Source: Arthrobacter woluwensis (lineage in GTDB: Bacteria; Actinomycetota; Actinomycetes; Actinomycetales; Micrococcaceae). From it: a stretch of DNA of 64,000 nt. The notes beneath the pieces are model-generated. The model had not been told where the DNA came from. It saw nothing but the letters and a program-made list of their open reading frames with translations, and searched no databases. Of this stretch, positions 43,218-50,670 are shown piece after piece. Made by a program: the position numbers and the translations under genes. Location: NCBI RefSeq assembly GCF_030816155.1, contig NZ_JAUSXR010000001.1, positions 2,976,001 to 3,040,000 on the forward strand. The letters are read 5' to 3'. Each line of letters begins with the position of its first letter. Positions within the stretch are counted from its first letter, which is position 1.

Positions 43218-44534
43218 ATGGATGGATCGCGCCGCTTCGGGGCGATGAGCCCCAACCCCTGGTGGGTCGGTTTCGTCTGTGGAATGGCGACTTTCGTGGA
43301 CGCCGCCGCCACCACGGGCATCGGCATCGCGTTCGTCCTCTTCCAGGCGCCGGCGCCGGGCGCGCCAGGACTCACGCCGGATCAGATCGGGATGCTCACC
43401 GGTGTTCTGACCGCCGGCGTCGCCATCGGCTCGCTTCTGGGAGGTCGGCTGGGAGACCGTTTCGGGCGCCGGACCGTCTTCCTCACGACCATGGCCCTGA
43501 TCGTGATCGGGGCGGCCACACCGTTCCTCGGCACCGGCTTCGGGACGCTTCTGCCGGGCGTGGCTCTGATCGGCCTGGGCGTCGGCGCTGATCTGCCGGT
43601 CGCTCTGGCCACCATTTCGGAAGCCGCCACCGACCGTAACCGGGGAAAGATCATCGTGTTCTCCAATCTGCTGGGCGGATTCGGAATTCTCCTGGCGGTC
43701 GTGCTCGGCATCCAGTTCGGCGCTCTGGGACCCGACGGCGGAAGGATCATCTTCGGCGCCTTCGGCGGCGCAGGCCTTCTGGTCCTCGCACTGCGCCTGA
43801 CAATCCCCGAATCCCGGACGTGGCTGCTGGCCCGGAGTTCGGAGGAGCCGGCGGCCCGCACCACACGCTTCACCACTGCGCGGCTCGCCGATCTGGGCAA
43901 GGCGCCGCTGCGGAAGCCACTGTTCATCCTCCTGGCGTACTACACGCTCACGTCCCTGGCCATCAGTGTCGCGGGCAGCTTCGGAACGTTCGTGGCGGTG
44001 AATGTCGCCCACCTCCCGGTCAGCGAATACCAGACCTGGACCCTTCTGGCGATGCCCGCGGCCGTCATCGGGGCGCTGTGGTTCATGTCAGTCGCCGACA
44101 CCCGGTTCAGAATGATCTACTTCATCCTCGGAGCCGTCACCGTGGTCGTCTCCAACCTGGTGCCGGTCCTGTTCGGCTTCTCACTGCCCACCCTGGTCAT
44201 CTCCGTGATCGGGTCGACGTTCGCCGGCGCATTCTGCTTCGAAACCATCATGAAGGTGTGGACGCAGGAGTCCTTCCCCACGATGCTCCGGGCCACGGCC
44301 CAAGGGACGATCTACGCCGTGGCACGGTTCGCCACTGCCGGACTCAACGTCGTCACCCCTGCTCTCCTCGCTCTGAATCCCTTCGGGGTCTATGCCGGAG
44401 TCGCCGCGGTCGCCGCGCTGGGCTTCCTGATCGGATGGCTCGGCTTCCGCCGCAACACCATCAACCACTTCACCCTCCCCAGCCCCGGCCGGCCGTCCGC
44501 GTCCGCCCGGCCCGACGTCGTCGCCGCGCCCTAG
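43218..44534 (+). CDS. MFS transporter under LacI control
   Basis: A 438-residue importer-type MFS protein with 12 predicted helices. GRLGDRFGRRTVFLTTMALIVIGAATPFLG (loop 2-3) and VSEYQTWTLLAMPAAVIGALWFMSVADTRFRMIYFILGAV are recognisable, closest in layout to sugar- or organic-acid-porter MFS families. ATG 43218 follows AAGGAG by seven bases; the reading frame open from 43155 would include the operator. First gene of an operon with an alpha/beta hydrolase and an SGNH esterase, so its substrate is probably an ester or acylated compound. Confidence 0.85.
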   Translation: MDGSRRFGAMSPNPWWVGFVCGMATFVDAAATTGIGIAFVLFQAPAPGAPGLTPDQIGMLTGVLTAGVAIGSLLGGRLGDRFGRRTVFLTTMALIVIGAATPFLGTGFGTLLPGVALIGLGVGADLPVALATISEAATDRNRGKIIVFSNLLGGFGILLAVVLGIQFGALGPDGGRIIFGAFGGAGLLVLALRLTIPESRTWLLARSSEEPAARTTRFTTARLADLGKAPLRKPLFILLAYYTLTSLAISVAGSFGTFVAVNVAHLPVSEYQTWTLLAMPAAVIGALWFMSVADTRFRMIYFILGAVTVVVSNLVPVLFGFSLPTLVISVIGSTFAGAFCFETIMKVWTQESFPTMLRATAQGTIYAVARFATAGLNVVTPALLALNPFGVYAGVAAVAALGFLIGWLGFRRNTINHFTLPSPGRPSASARPDVVAAP

Positions 44535-44564
44535 TTGATTCACGCCACAGGAAAGCTCACCACG

Positions 44565-45353
44565 ATGGATCTCCGACCATTTCACACGACGGTTGACGGC
44601 CTCACGCTCCGGGGCTCCCACTACCTGCCGGTCGACCGCGCGCCCCGGGAAACCGCCGTGCTGTTTCACGGGTTCGGGGGCTCCCGGGTGGAAACCACGG
44701 GCGTGTTCGTCACCCTCGCCAGGGCCCTGACCGACGCCGGGGTCGCCGTCGTCGCCTATGACCGCGCGGGACATGGGGAGAGCGACGGCGACTTCTTCAC
44801 CACCACCGCGTCGGGCGACATCCGCCAGGCGCACCGGGTCCTGGAGGCGGTCACCTGCCTCGAAGGGGCATCGGGCGGTGAGGTGCATCTGGTCGGCATG
44901 AGCCTGGGCGCGGTGATCGCGTCCGTCGTGGCGGCGGAAAGCCCGCTGCCGATCCGTTCGCTGACCATGTGGTCCACCGCCGCGGTCTTCACCGACGACA
45001 TCAGATCAGGCCGGCTTCAGGGGAAATCCCTGGAATCCCTCGACACCGACGGGTTCTTCGACTTCCTCGGCATGCGGCTCGGCCCCGACATGCGGGACGA
45101 CGCCCTGACGTTCGACGTGTACGGGCGCGCGGCCCCGTACCGGAATCCTGCGCTGCTGCTGCATGGCGACGCCGACTTCGTCCCCGTCTCCTACGCTGCC
45201 CGCTATCTCGAGGACGATGTCTTCGGCTCCCGGGCCGAATTGCAGGTCGTCTCCGGGGCCGACCACGGATGGGCGCAGCTTCCTCAACGGGATCGGCTGA
45301 TCGAACGCACCACTGATTTCATCCTCAGCAACACCCACGGAAAGAAACCATGA
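44565..45353 (+). CDS. Alpha/beta hydrolase (esterase type)
   Basis: A 262-residue hydrolase. Elements: HGFGGSRVETTGVF (oxyanion loop), nucleophile elbow HLVGMSLGAVIASVVAA with Ser, acid in LLLHGDADFVPVSY and the catalytic His in SGADHGWAQLP. Start 44565 follows AGGAAAG, 30 bases after the MFS stop, and the stop overlaps the next gene by ATGA. The order MFS - esterase - SGNH hydrolase implies that an acylated substrate is taken up and deacylated in two steps. Specific substrate unknown. Confidence 0.85.
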   Translation: MDLRPFHTTVDGLTLRGSHYLPVDRAPRETAVLFHGFGGSRVETTGVFVTLARALTDAGVAVVAYDRAGHGESDGDFFTTTASGDIRQAHRVLEAVTCLEGASGGEVHLVGMSLGAVIASVVAAESPLPIRSLTMWSTAAVFTDDIRSGRLQGKSLESLDTDGFFDFLGMRLGPDMRDDALTFDVYGRAAPYRNPALLLHGDADFVPVSYAARYLEDDVFGSRAELQVVSGADHGWAQLPQRDRLIERTTDFILSNTHGKKP

Positions 45354-46552
45354 ACACCACCTCCCTTCGCGCCGGCCTCGGCGAAGTCGTCGACCTCGAC
45401 GGCGGCAGCGTCCTTCTGAGTGGACATCTGGACACGATCCGTTCCTCCGGCGTCCGCCCCGTGCGGATCCCCACGGCGGCCTGGCAGAAGTTCCCGCCCC
45501 ACGGCGAGAACTTGCGCGCGGTCACCATGCAAGCGAGCGGAGTGCGCATCGCCTTCGAAACGGCCTCCACCCGGGTCACTCTCCGCGTCCGGTGCACACG
45601 CTTCCAGGTCGAGGACTTCCTGGGCGCCCGGAACCAGTTCGTGGCTGAAGTCGAGGAACGCGAAGTGGGCCACGTCGAGTCTCCTGTGAACGCGGTCCTG
45701 AAGGTCAGTCTGGCAGGAGACCGGGCGCAGCTCCTCGGGGCCGGCGTGCCCTCGGACATCGTCTTCGATGCGCTCCCGGCCGGGCCGAAGAGGGTCGTCA
45801 TCTGGCTTCCGCAGGGAATGATCGTCGACCTAATCGGCCTTCACGGCGATGCCCCCATCACCGCCTCAGAACCTCTCCGCCGCCCGGTGTGGATCCACCA
45901 CGGAAGCTCGATCAGCCACTGTGTGGAGACCCCCTCGCCGACGGGCGTCTGGCCGGTCATCGCAGCGAAAGAGGCTGGGCTGGACGTCCTCAACCTCGGT
46001 TTCGGCGGGCAGTGCATGCTGGATCCGTTCGTCGCGGATGCCATCGCCTCGACGCCGGCCGACGTGATCTCCCTGAAGGTCGGGGTCAACATGGTGGGCG
46101 CCCGTTCCTTCGACCAGCGCACGTTCGCCCCGGCCCTGCACGGGTTCATCGACCGGGTGCGCGCCGGCCACCCGGACACACCCATCGTGCTGGCCTCGTC
46201 GATCCTGTGGCCGGGCAGTGAGGACACCCCCGGCCCGTCGGACGTCGAGTTCCTCCCGGGCGGCTCGCTGCGGTGCTTCACCGCCGGCGCCAAGGACGAT
46301 GTCCTCAAGGGAGCGCTGACCCTGCAGGAGTCCCGGCATCACGTGGCCCACGTGGCGGGGGTGAGGGCAGCCGCGGGGGAGAAGATCCACTACCTCGAAG
46401 GCTTGTCCCTCTACGGTCCGCAGGATACGAAGCGCTTCACGCTGCCGGATTCGCTGCATCCCGACGCCGAGCTCTACGCCGAGATCGGGCACAGGTTCGC
46501 CCGAATCGTCTTCGGGGAGGGCGGCCTCGTGCCCCGGTCCACGTTGGGCTGA
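45350..46552 (+). CDS. SGNH/GDSL hydrolase with N-terminal beta domain
   Basis: A 400-residue esterase. The first ~175 residues form a beta-rich accessory domain (VRIAFETASTRVTLRVRCTRF); the catalytic SGNH part follows: block I WIHHGSSISHC with the nucleophile Ser, block II NLGFGGQCMLDP with the oxyanion Gly, block III SLKVGVNMVG with Asn, and block V LPDSLHPDAELYAEIG with Asp and His. This two-part layout is seen in enzymes that deacetylate sugars. No signal peptide, so it acts inside the cell after uptake. Coupled to the upstream hydrolase by ATGA. Confidence 0.85.
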   Translation: MNTTSLRAGLGEVVDLDGGSVLLSGHLDTIRSSGVRPVRIPTAAWQKFPPHGENLRAVTMQASGVRIAFETASTRVTLRVRCTRFQVEDFLGARNQFVAEVEEREVGHVESPVNAVLKVSLAGDRAQLLGAGVPSDIVFDALPAGPKRVVIWLPQGMIVDLIGLHGDAPITASEPLRRPVWIHHGSSISHCVETPSPTGVWPVIAAKEAGLDVLNLGFGGQCMLDPFVADAIASTPADVISLKVGVNMVGARSFDQRTFAPALHGFIDRVRAGHPDTPIVLASSILWPGSEDTPGPSDVEFLPGGSLRCFTAGAKDDVLKGALTLQESRHHVAHVAGVRAAAGEKIHYLEGLSLYGPQDTKRFTLPDSLHPDAELYAEIGHRFARIVFGEGGLVPRSTLG

Positions 46553-46732
46553 GGTCACCCTCCAGACGGCACGGCATACCGGCTCCGGCAGTCCGCACAG
46601 CACGGCTACCGAGCCGGGCCGCTCCGCTTTCGACGCCATCTTTCCCTGCCCGCAGTGTTACGGTCGCGCCAGGCGAAGCGGGCCCGCACCTCCCGCACAC
46701 CCCGGCACATCCCGCACACCAGAGAGCGTTTC

Positions 46733-47644
46733 ATGACCATCCTCCAGTCGATCCTGCCCATCATCGTCTCGCTCATCGCGGGTTACGGCCTGGGCAAACT
46801 GCTGCCCCAGCCGGCCAACACGCTCCTGATCAGGCTGATCGGCCCTCTCGTCTGGCTCTTGCTGTTCCTCATCGGATCGGAATTCGGCGAGGTCATCTCG
46901 ACGGCGGAATCGGCGGGCAAAGTCCTGGGAACCGCCATGTCGTTCGCCCTTCTGGCCACTCTGATCCCATTCGCCCTGATTTTCGCCACGCGCCCGCGCA
47001 CTTTGATGAAGGCCGCCGGCCGTCAGAGTTTCCGATGGGCTCACCTGTGGCACCCCCTCAGAGAGTGCGTGGTGGCGGTGGCCATGGTGGGGCTGGGCTG
47101 CGGGTTCCATCTGGCGAACAAAGCACTGTTCGACGGCGGCGTGAGTCTTCCCACGAGCTCCACCTTCCTCCTCGTCCTCATCGTCCTGGTCGGCGTCGAT
47201 CTGGCGGAGACGAAGCTCGGATCGCAGTGGTTCACGTGGCGCAATCTCTCGATCCCGGTCCTCGTCGTCGCGGGTTCGATGCTGGCCGGACTGCTCGCTT
47301 CCCTGATGACCGGCGAGTCACTGCGCACGTCCCTGGCCCTCACCAGCGGCTACGGATGGTTCTCGCTGTCGAGCGTTCTGGTGGGGGACCAACTGGGCCA
47401 GACCTACGGCACCATGGCCCTGATGATCGACCTCGCGCGCGAGCTGCTGGCGATCGTCATCCTCTATGCGCTGGGGAGCAGCCACCCCCACGCCGGAATC
47501 GGCAGCGCCGGTGCGACAGCTCTCGACTCCACTCTGCCGATCATCAAGCAGGCGTGCTCCCCGGAGGCCGTTCCGACCGCCATGGTCAGCGGGCTGATCC
47601 TGACCGTGCTGGCGCCGATCGCGATCACCACGGCACTGGCCTGA
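46733..47644 (+). CDS. LysO-like membrane exporter (DUF340 family)
   Basis: A 303-residue protein with about eight transmembrane segments. RLIGPLVWLLLFLIGSEFGEVI at the start, TLVLIVLVGVDLAETKLG-like block, SGYGWFSLSSVLVGDQLGQTYGTMALMIDLARELLAIVIL in the middle and AGATALDSTLPIIKQACSPEAVPTAMVSGLILTVLAPI near the end match the LysO family (lysine export) closely. Start 46733 follows AGAGAG. It is 180 bases after the SGNH gene with its own space for a promoter, so it is probably a separate unit. Lysine as substrate is from family knowledge only. Confidence 0.82.
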   Translation: MTILQSILPIIVSLIAGYGLGKLLPQPANTLLIRLIGPLVWLLLFLIGSEFGEVISTAESAGKVLGTAMSFALLATLIPFALIFATRPRTLMKAAGRQSFRWAHLWHPLRECVVAVAMVGLGCGFHLANKALFDGGVSLPTSSTFLLVLIVLVGVDLAETKLGSQWFTWRNLSIPVLVVAGSMLAGLLASLMTGESLRTSLALTSGYGWFSLSSVLVGDQLGQTYGTMALMIDLARELLAIVILYALGSSHPHAGIGSAGATALDSTLPIIKQACSPEAVPTAMVSGLILTVLAPIAITTALA

Positions 47645-47744
47645 GAGAATGGCCGGACCGCGCGCACCCGTGGAACAGCCGATTCGGCGAGCACACCAGG
47701 GTGCGGCGACCAGCTCCGCTTCTCTCCTCAGGTGGTGACCCCTC

Positions 47745-48212
47745 GTGACCGACCAGCCCTCCGCGGCACCTCAACAGGGCCGCGCTCTCCAGCAGTCCCC
47801 GGTGTCGCCGTCGCTCGCGCTGACCATCCTTGCGGGTGGAGTCCAGCAGGACATCGCCAGGATCCTGGCGGAGCACGGAATGAACCCTCGCAAGCATGGA
47901 GCGCTGGGGCATATCCACAGGGAGCCGGGGATCTCCATCAGCGAACTGGCCCGGCGCTCGGGGATCACGGCGCAGAGCATGCACACGCTGATCGCGTCCC
48001 TCATCGCCGATGACCTCGTCCAGAGCACGATCCCCCGGCCCGGCGCTCCGGCGTCGCTGGCGGTGACGGACGCCGGAACGCACCTTCTCGCAGCCATCCG
48101 GGCAGAGCTCGCCGTGCTCGACGAGCGCTTGTTCGGCCCGGCGGCCCCTGCCGAGTGGCAAGCCCTGGCCCGGGCCGTGCACGCCGTGGCGGAGCTCCGG
48201 AAGCGGACCTGA
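47745..48212 (+). CDS. MarR family transcriptional regulator
   Basis: A 155-residue winged-helix regulator: LTILAGGVQQDIARILAEHGMNPRKHGALGHIHREPGISISELARRSGITAQSMHTLIASLIADDLVQSTIPRPGAPASLAVTDAGTHLLAAIRAELAVLDERLF is the typical MarR core with the wing in TIPRPGAPASLAV. GTG 47745 is the start by family length; an AGGTGGTG site precedes it. It is followed 78 bases later by the DUF2269 pair, whose promoter carries a long inverted repeat that this regulator may bind. Confidence 0.85.
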   Translation: MTDQPSAAPQQGRALQQSPVSPSLALTILAGGVQQDIARILAEHGMNPRKHGALGHIHREPGISISELARRSGITAQSMHTLIASLIADDLVQSTIPRPGAPASLAVTDAGTHLLAAIRAELAVLDERLFGPAAPAEWQALARAVHAVAELRKRT

Positions 48213-48246
48213 AAACCGGCGGTTCACGGCAGAGCACAACCCACCC

Positions 48247-48280
48247 TTCAGCTAAACTGCAAGGTATCAGTTTGGCTGAA
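48247..48280 (+). promoter_or_regulatory. 13-bp-arm inverted repeat upstream of the DUF2269 gene
   Basis: TTCAGCTAAACTG (48247-48259) and CAGTTTGGCTGAA (48268-48280) form arms with a single mismatch around an 8-base spacer. It ends 10 bases before the GTG start, so it is part of the promoter or 5' leader and is the obvious control site of this pair. Confidence 0.72.
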
Positions 48281-48289
48281 AGGTAGGCA

Positions 48290-48766
48290 GTGAACAACGT
48301 CATTCTCATCGCGCACGTCATCGGGGCCATCGTGCTCATCGGCCCGCCGACGGCCGCCGCCAGCATCTTCCCCCGCCACCTCACGGTCCGGGCGTCCGGC
48401 GAGACGGAACCGGAAGGACCAGACGACGCGTCCGGCGTGGCCGCGCAGAACCCGACCCTCCTTGCGGCCTTGCACCGCCTGACCCGCGTGTACAGCACGC
48501 TGGGGGCGGTAGTGCCCGCGCTGGGCATCATCCTCGCCGCGAGGATGGGAATCCTCAGCGACGGCTGGGTGATCACGTCCATGGCACTGACCGTGCTGGC
48601 TGCCTTGATCCTCGCCTTCGCCGTCGTCCCCCTTCAGCGCGAGGCGCTCCAGGGCGCCGTGGAACGTTCAGCGCTCCTGAAGCTGCGCGCCTCAGCGGGC
48701 GCGTTCGCCGTCCTATGGGCCGTCGTGGTCGCGTTGATGATCCTTCGGCCGGGAGCCTCCGCATGA
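48290..48766 (+). CDS. DUF2269 family membrane protein
   Basis: A 158-residue protein with about four transmembrane helices (VILIAHVIGAIVLIGPPTAAASIF, LHRLTRVYSTLGAVVPALGIILAA, WVITSMALTVLAALILAFAVVP, SAGAFAVLWAVVVALMILRPG). The H in IAHVIGA and the LHRLTRVYSTLGAVVP block are typical of DUF2269. GTG start at 48290, just after a long inverted repeat. Translationally coupled to the next gene (ATGA). Function unknown; likely heme- or quinone-linked by distant resemblance, not established. Confidence 0.78.
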   Translation: MNNVILIAHVIGAIVLIGPPTAAASIFPRHLTVRASGETEPEGPDDASGVAAQNPTLLAALHRLTRVYSTLGAVVPALGIILAARMGILSDGWVITSMALTVLAALILAFAVVPLQREALQGAVERSALLKLRASAGAFAVLWAVVVALMILRPGASA

Positions 48767-49071
48767 GCCCGCAGGATGAACGCACGCCGTCCCGAGCGGT
48801 CCTGAGGGCTGTGCCCTGGATGGGGATCGTCGAACTGTGCACGCTCAGCGTGATGCTCCTCAATCTCCTGACGCTTCGCGACCGGCTCATCCCGGCAGTC
48901 GTGGGTCCGCTCCACGGGCTGACCTGGGTGGCGCTGGTCATGGTGGCGGCACTCGCCGGGGGACTCTCCCGCCGGGACCGCGTGCTGCTGGCGATCCCCG
49001 CGATCGGAGGCCTCGCGGCCGCGGCCCGGCTCGCGGGGCGTTCCCGCAGGAAGACCGGGGGTGAAGGCTGA
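48763..49071 (+). CDS. Small membrane protein, DUF3817-like
   Basis: A 102-residue protein with three transmembrane stretches (MGIVELCTLSVMLLNLLTL, LIPAVVGPLHGLTWVALVMVAALAGG, RVLLAIPAIGGLAAAARL). The His in GPLHGL within the second helix and the overall length resemble the DUF3817 family. Start 48763 overlaps the upstream DUF2269 gene by ATGA, so both act together. C-terminus is basic (RSRRKTGGEG). Function unknown. Confidence 0.65.
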   Translation: MSPQDERTPSRAVLRAVPWMGIVELCTLSVMLLNLLTLRDRLIPAVVGPLHGLTWVALVMVAALAGGLSRRDRVLLAIPAIGGLAAAARLAGRSRRKTGGEG

Positions 49072-49121
49072 AATCATCACGCGCGACGACGGCGCGGGCG
49101 CGGGCCCGCTGAGCGCGCACG

Positions 49122-50114
49122 TCAGGGACGCCGAACGGTTCCCGGACCGCCTGCGGAGAACAGCTTCCGGTAGTCCTGCAGTGACCGCCCCGTGCACCGC
49201 TTGAAATGTGTCCGGAGATTGGCGCCGGTCCCCATGCCGACCGCCCGGGCGATCGCTTCCACGGAGAGCTCCGTGCTCTCCAGATACTCCTTGGCCCGTT
49301 TCACCCTCGCCTGGATGAGCCAGCGTCCGGGCGGCATCCCCTGCTCCGCCGCGAACCGCCGTTCGAAGGTCCGCGCGCTCAGGTGGGCACGTTCCGCCAG
49401 GGACGCCGTGGTGTGGTGGAGCTCGAGATGCCCTAGCAGCCATTCGACAAGCCCCGCCGTCGCCGGCCCGCGGTCGCCCCCGACCGGAGTCTCGATGTAC
49501 TGGGCCTGCCCGCCTTCTCTGAACGGCGCCACGATGCACGCCCGCGCCACCGCATTGGCGATGCGCGTGCCGTGATCGGTGCGGATCAGATGCAGGCACA
49601 GGTCGAGCCCGGCGGCCACCCCGGCCGAGGTGAGCACCTCCCCCTCATCGACGAACAGCGCCTCAGGCTGGACGGCGACGGAAGGATGCCGCCGGGCCAA
49701 AAGGTCGCCGTGCCGCCAATGGGTGGTCGCGGCCCGCCCGTCCAGGAGGCCCAGGGAGCCGAGCAGGAACGCGCCGGAACAGATCGATGCGATGCGCCGG
49801 CCACGCGGCGTCGCAGTCTCCCCCAGAAGCGTCTCCAGCCCTCGGGCGAGACGGTCACTTTCGGTAGGATCCAGGAGGGACTCGCTTGAGCTGACGATCA
49901 CGACATCCGCAGAGCGCAGCTTCTCCTCGAGCGGTTCGGTCGTGAGGGTGAGCCCTTCGGCGGTCACCACCTCGCGCTTCCCGTCCGCGGACACCACGGC
50001 CACGTCGTACAGTGGCGCTCCGGCAGCATCGCGCGCGGCGCCGAAGATGCGGGACGGTATCCCCAGCTCGAACAGGGGCGCCCCGGGGACGGCCACGGTC
50101 ACGATGTTCTGCAT
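49122..50114 (-). CDS. GlxA-type AraC family regulator (DJ-1/PfpI domain)
   Basis: 330 residues: an N-terminal DJ-1/PfpI-like domain (VAVPGAPLFELGIPSRIFGAARDAAG, ICSGAFLLGSLGLLDGRAATTHW, GVAAGLDLCLHLIRTDHG) and a C-terminal AraC DNA-binding pair (LAERAHLSARTFERRFAAEQGMPPGRWLIQARVKRAKEYLESTELSVEAIARAVGMGTGANLRTHFKRCTGRSLQDYRKLF). GlxA members activate divergent genes in response to small electrophiles or amino acids. Divergent from the SnoaL-like gene, with inverted repeats in the shared 70-base gap. Confidence 0.92.
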   Translation of the reverse strand: MQNIVTVAVPGAPLFELGIPSRIFGAARDAAGAPLYDVAVVSADGKREVVTAEGLTLTTEPLEEKLRSADVVIVSSSESLLDPTESDRLARGLETLLGETATPRGRRIASICSGAFLLGSLGLLDGRAATTHWRHGDLLARRHPSVAVQPEALFVDEGEVLTSAGVAAGLDLCLHLIRTDHGTRIANAVARACIVAPFREGGQAQYIETPVGGDRGPATAGLVEWLLGHLELHHTTASLAERAHLSARTFERRFAAEQGMPPGRWLIQARVKRAKEYLESTELSVEAIARAVGMGTGANLRTHFKRCTGRSLQDYRKLFSAGGPGTVRRP

Positions 50115-50177
50115 GGCGGAATCCTTTCACAAGGTGACGATTCCGCCACTGTCGCCGGGCCGGCCACCTTGAAAGGC
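50114..50177. promoter_or_regulatory. Overlapping inverted repeats in the GlxA/SnoaL-like gap
   Basis: TGGCGGAATC (50114-50123) and GATTCCGCCA (50139-50148) are perfect inverted arms 15 bases apart. Inside the gap, CCTTTCACAAGGTG (from 50124) faces CACCTTGAAAGG (50166-50177), a second, two-base-gapped pair. The first arm starts inside the glxA-like start codon. Confidence 0.6.
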
Positions 50178-50184
50178 TGGAACC

Positions 50185-50592
50185 ATGAACACCACCACGA
50201 CCACACGCGACGTCGTCGACGCCTTCTTCGCTTGCTTCGCGGCCGGCGACCTCGACGCCGTCACAGCACTCTTCGCACCCGACTTCACCCTGACGGTCCA
50301 CGGCAGCCCCCGCACACCCTGGGCGGGCAGCCGCCACCGCCGCGAAGAACTCGACGGCTTCTTCTCCGCCTTCGGCGCCCTGGGGCCCGCCACCGAGTAC
50401 GCGGTCGAGCACCTGGTGGTCGACGGCGAGCACGCCGTCGCGATCGGCCGCAACGCCTTTCCCGTCACGGCGACGGGAAAGACCTTCACGAACGCCTTCG
50501 CGCTGCACTTCACCGTGGCCGACGGCCTGATCACCGGATACCGGATGCACGAGGACTCGTACGCCATCGACCAGGCCTTCACCGCCTCCTGA
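50185..50592 (+). CDS. SnoaL-like / NTF2-fold protein
   Basis: A 135-residue protein of the NTF2 superfamily: VVDAFFACFAAGDLDAVTALFAPDFTLTVHGSPRTPWAG, EELDGFFSAFGALGPATEYAVEHLVVDGEHAVAIGRNAFPVTATGKTFTNAFALHFTVADGLITGYRMHEDSYAIDQAF gives the cone-shaped fold with a polar pocket. Start 50185 is 18 bases after the second inverted repeat arm. Probably the target of the divergent GlxA regulator; likely a small-molecule isomerase, hydrolase or binding protein. Substrate unknown. Confidence 0.85.
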   Translation: MNTTTTTRDVVDAFFACFAAGDLDAVTALFAPDFTLTVHGSPRTPWAGSRHRREELDGFFSAFGALGPATEYAVEHLVVDGEHAVAIGRNAFPVTATGKTFTNAFALHFTVADGLITGYRMHEDSYAIDQAFTAS

Positions 50593-50599
50593 CAGAACA

Positions 50600-50640
50600 C
50601 CGGAAGGGCCCGCCGGGATGAACCCGGCGGGCCCTTCCGG
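50600..50640. terminator. 18-bp hairpin between convergent SnoaL-like and MFS genes
   Basis: Perfect stem 50600-50617 with 50623-50640 (CCGGAAGGGCCCGCCGGG) and loop ATGAA; strong enough to terminate both convergent units. Confidence 0.85.
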
Positions 50641-50670
50641 GCTCTCAACCCGCACGGACCGGTGATGGCC

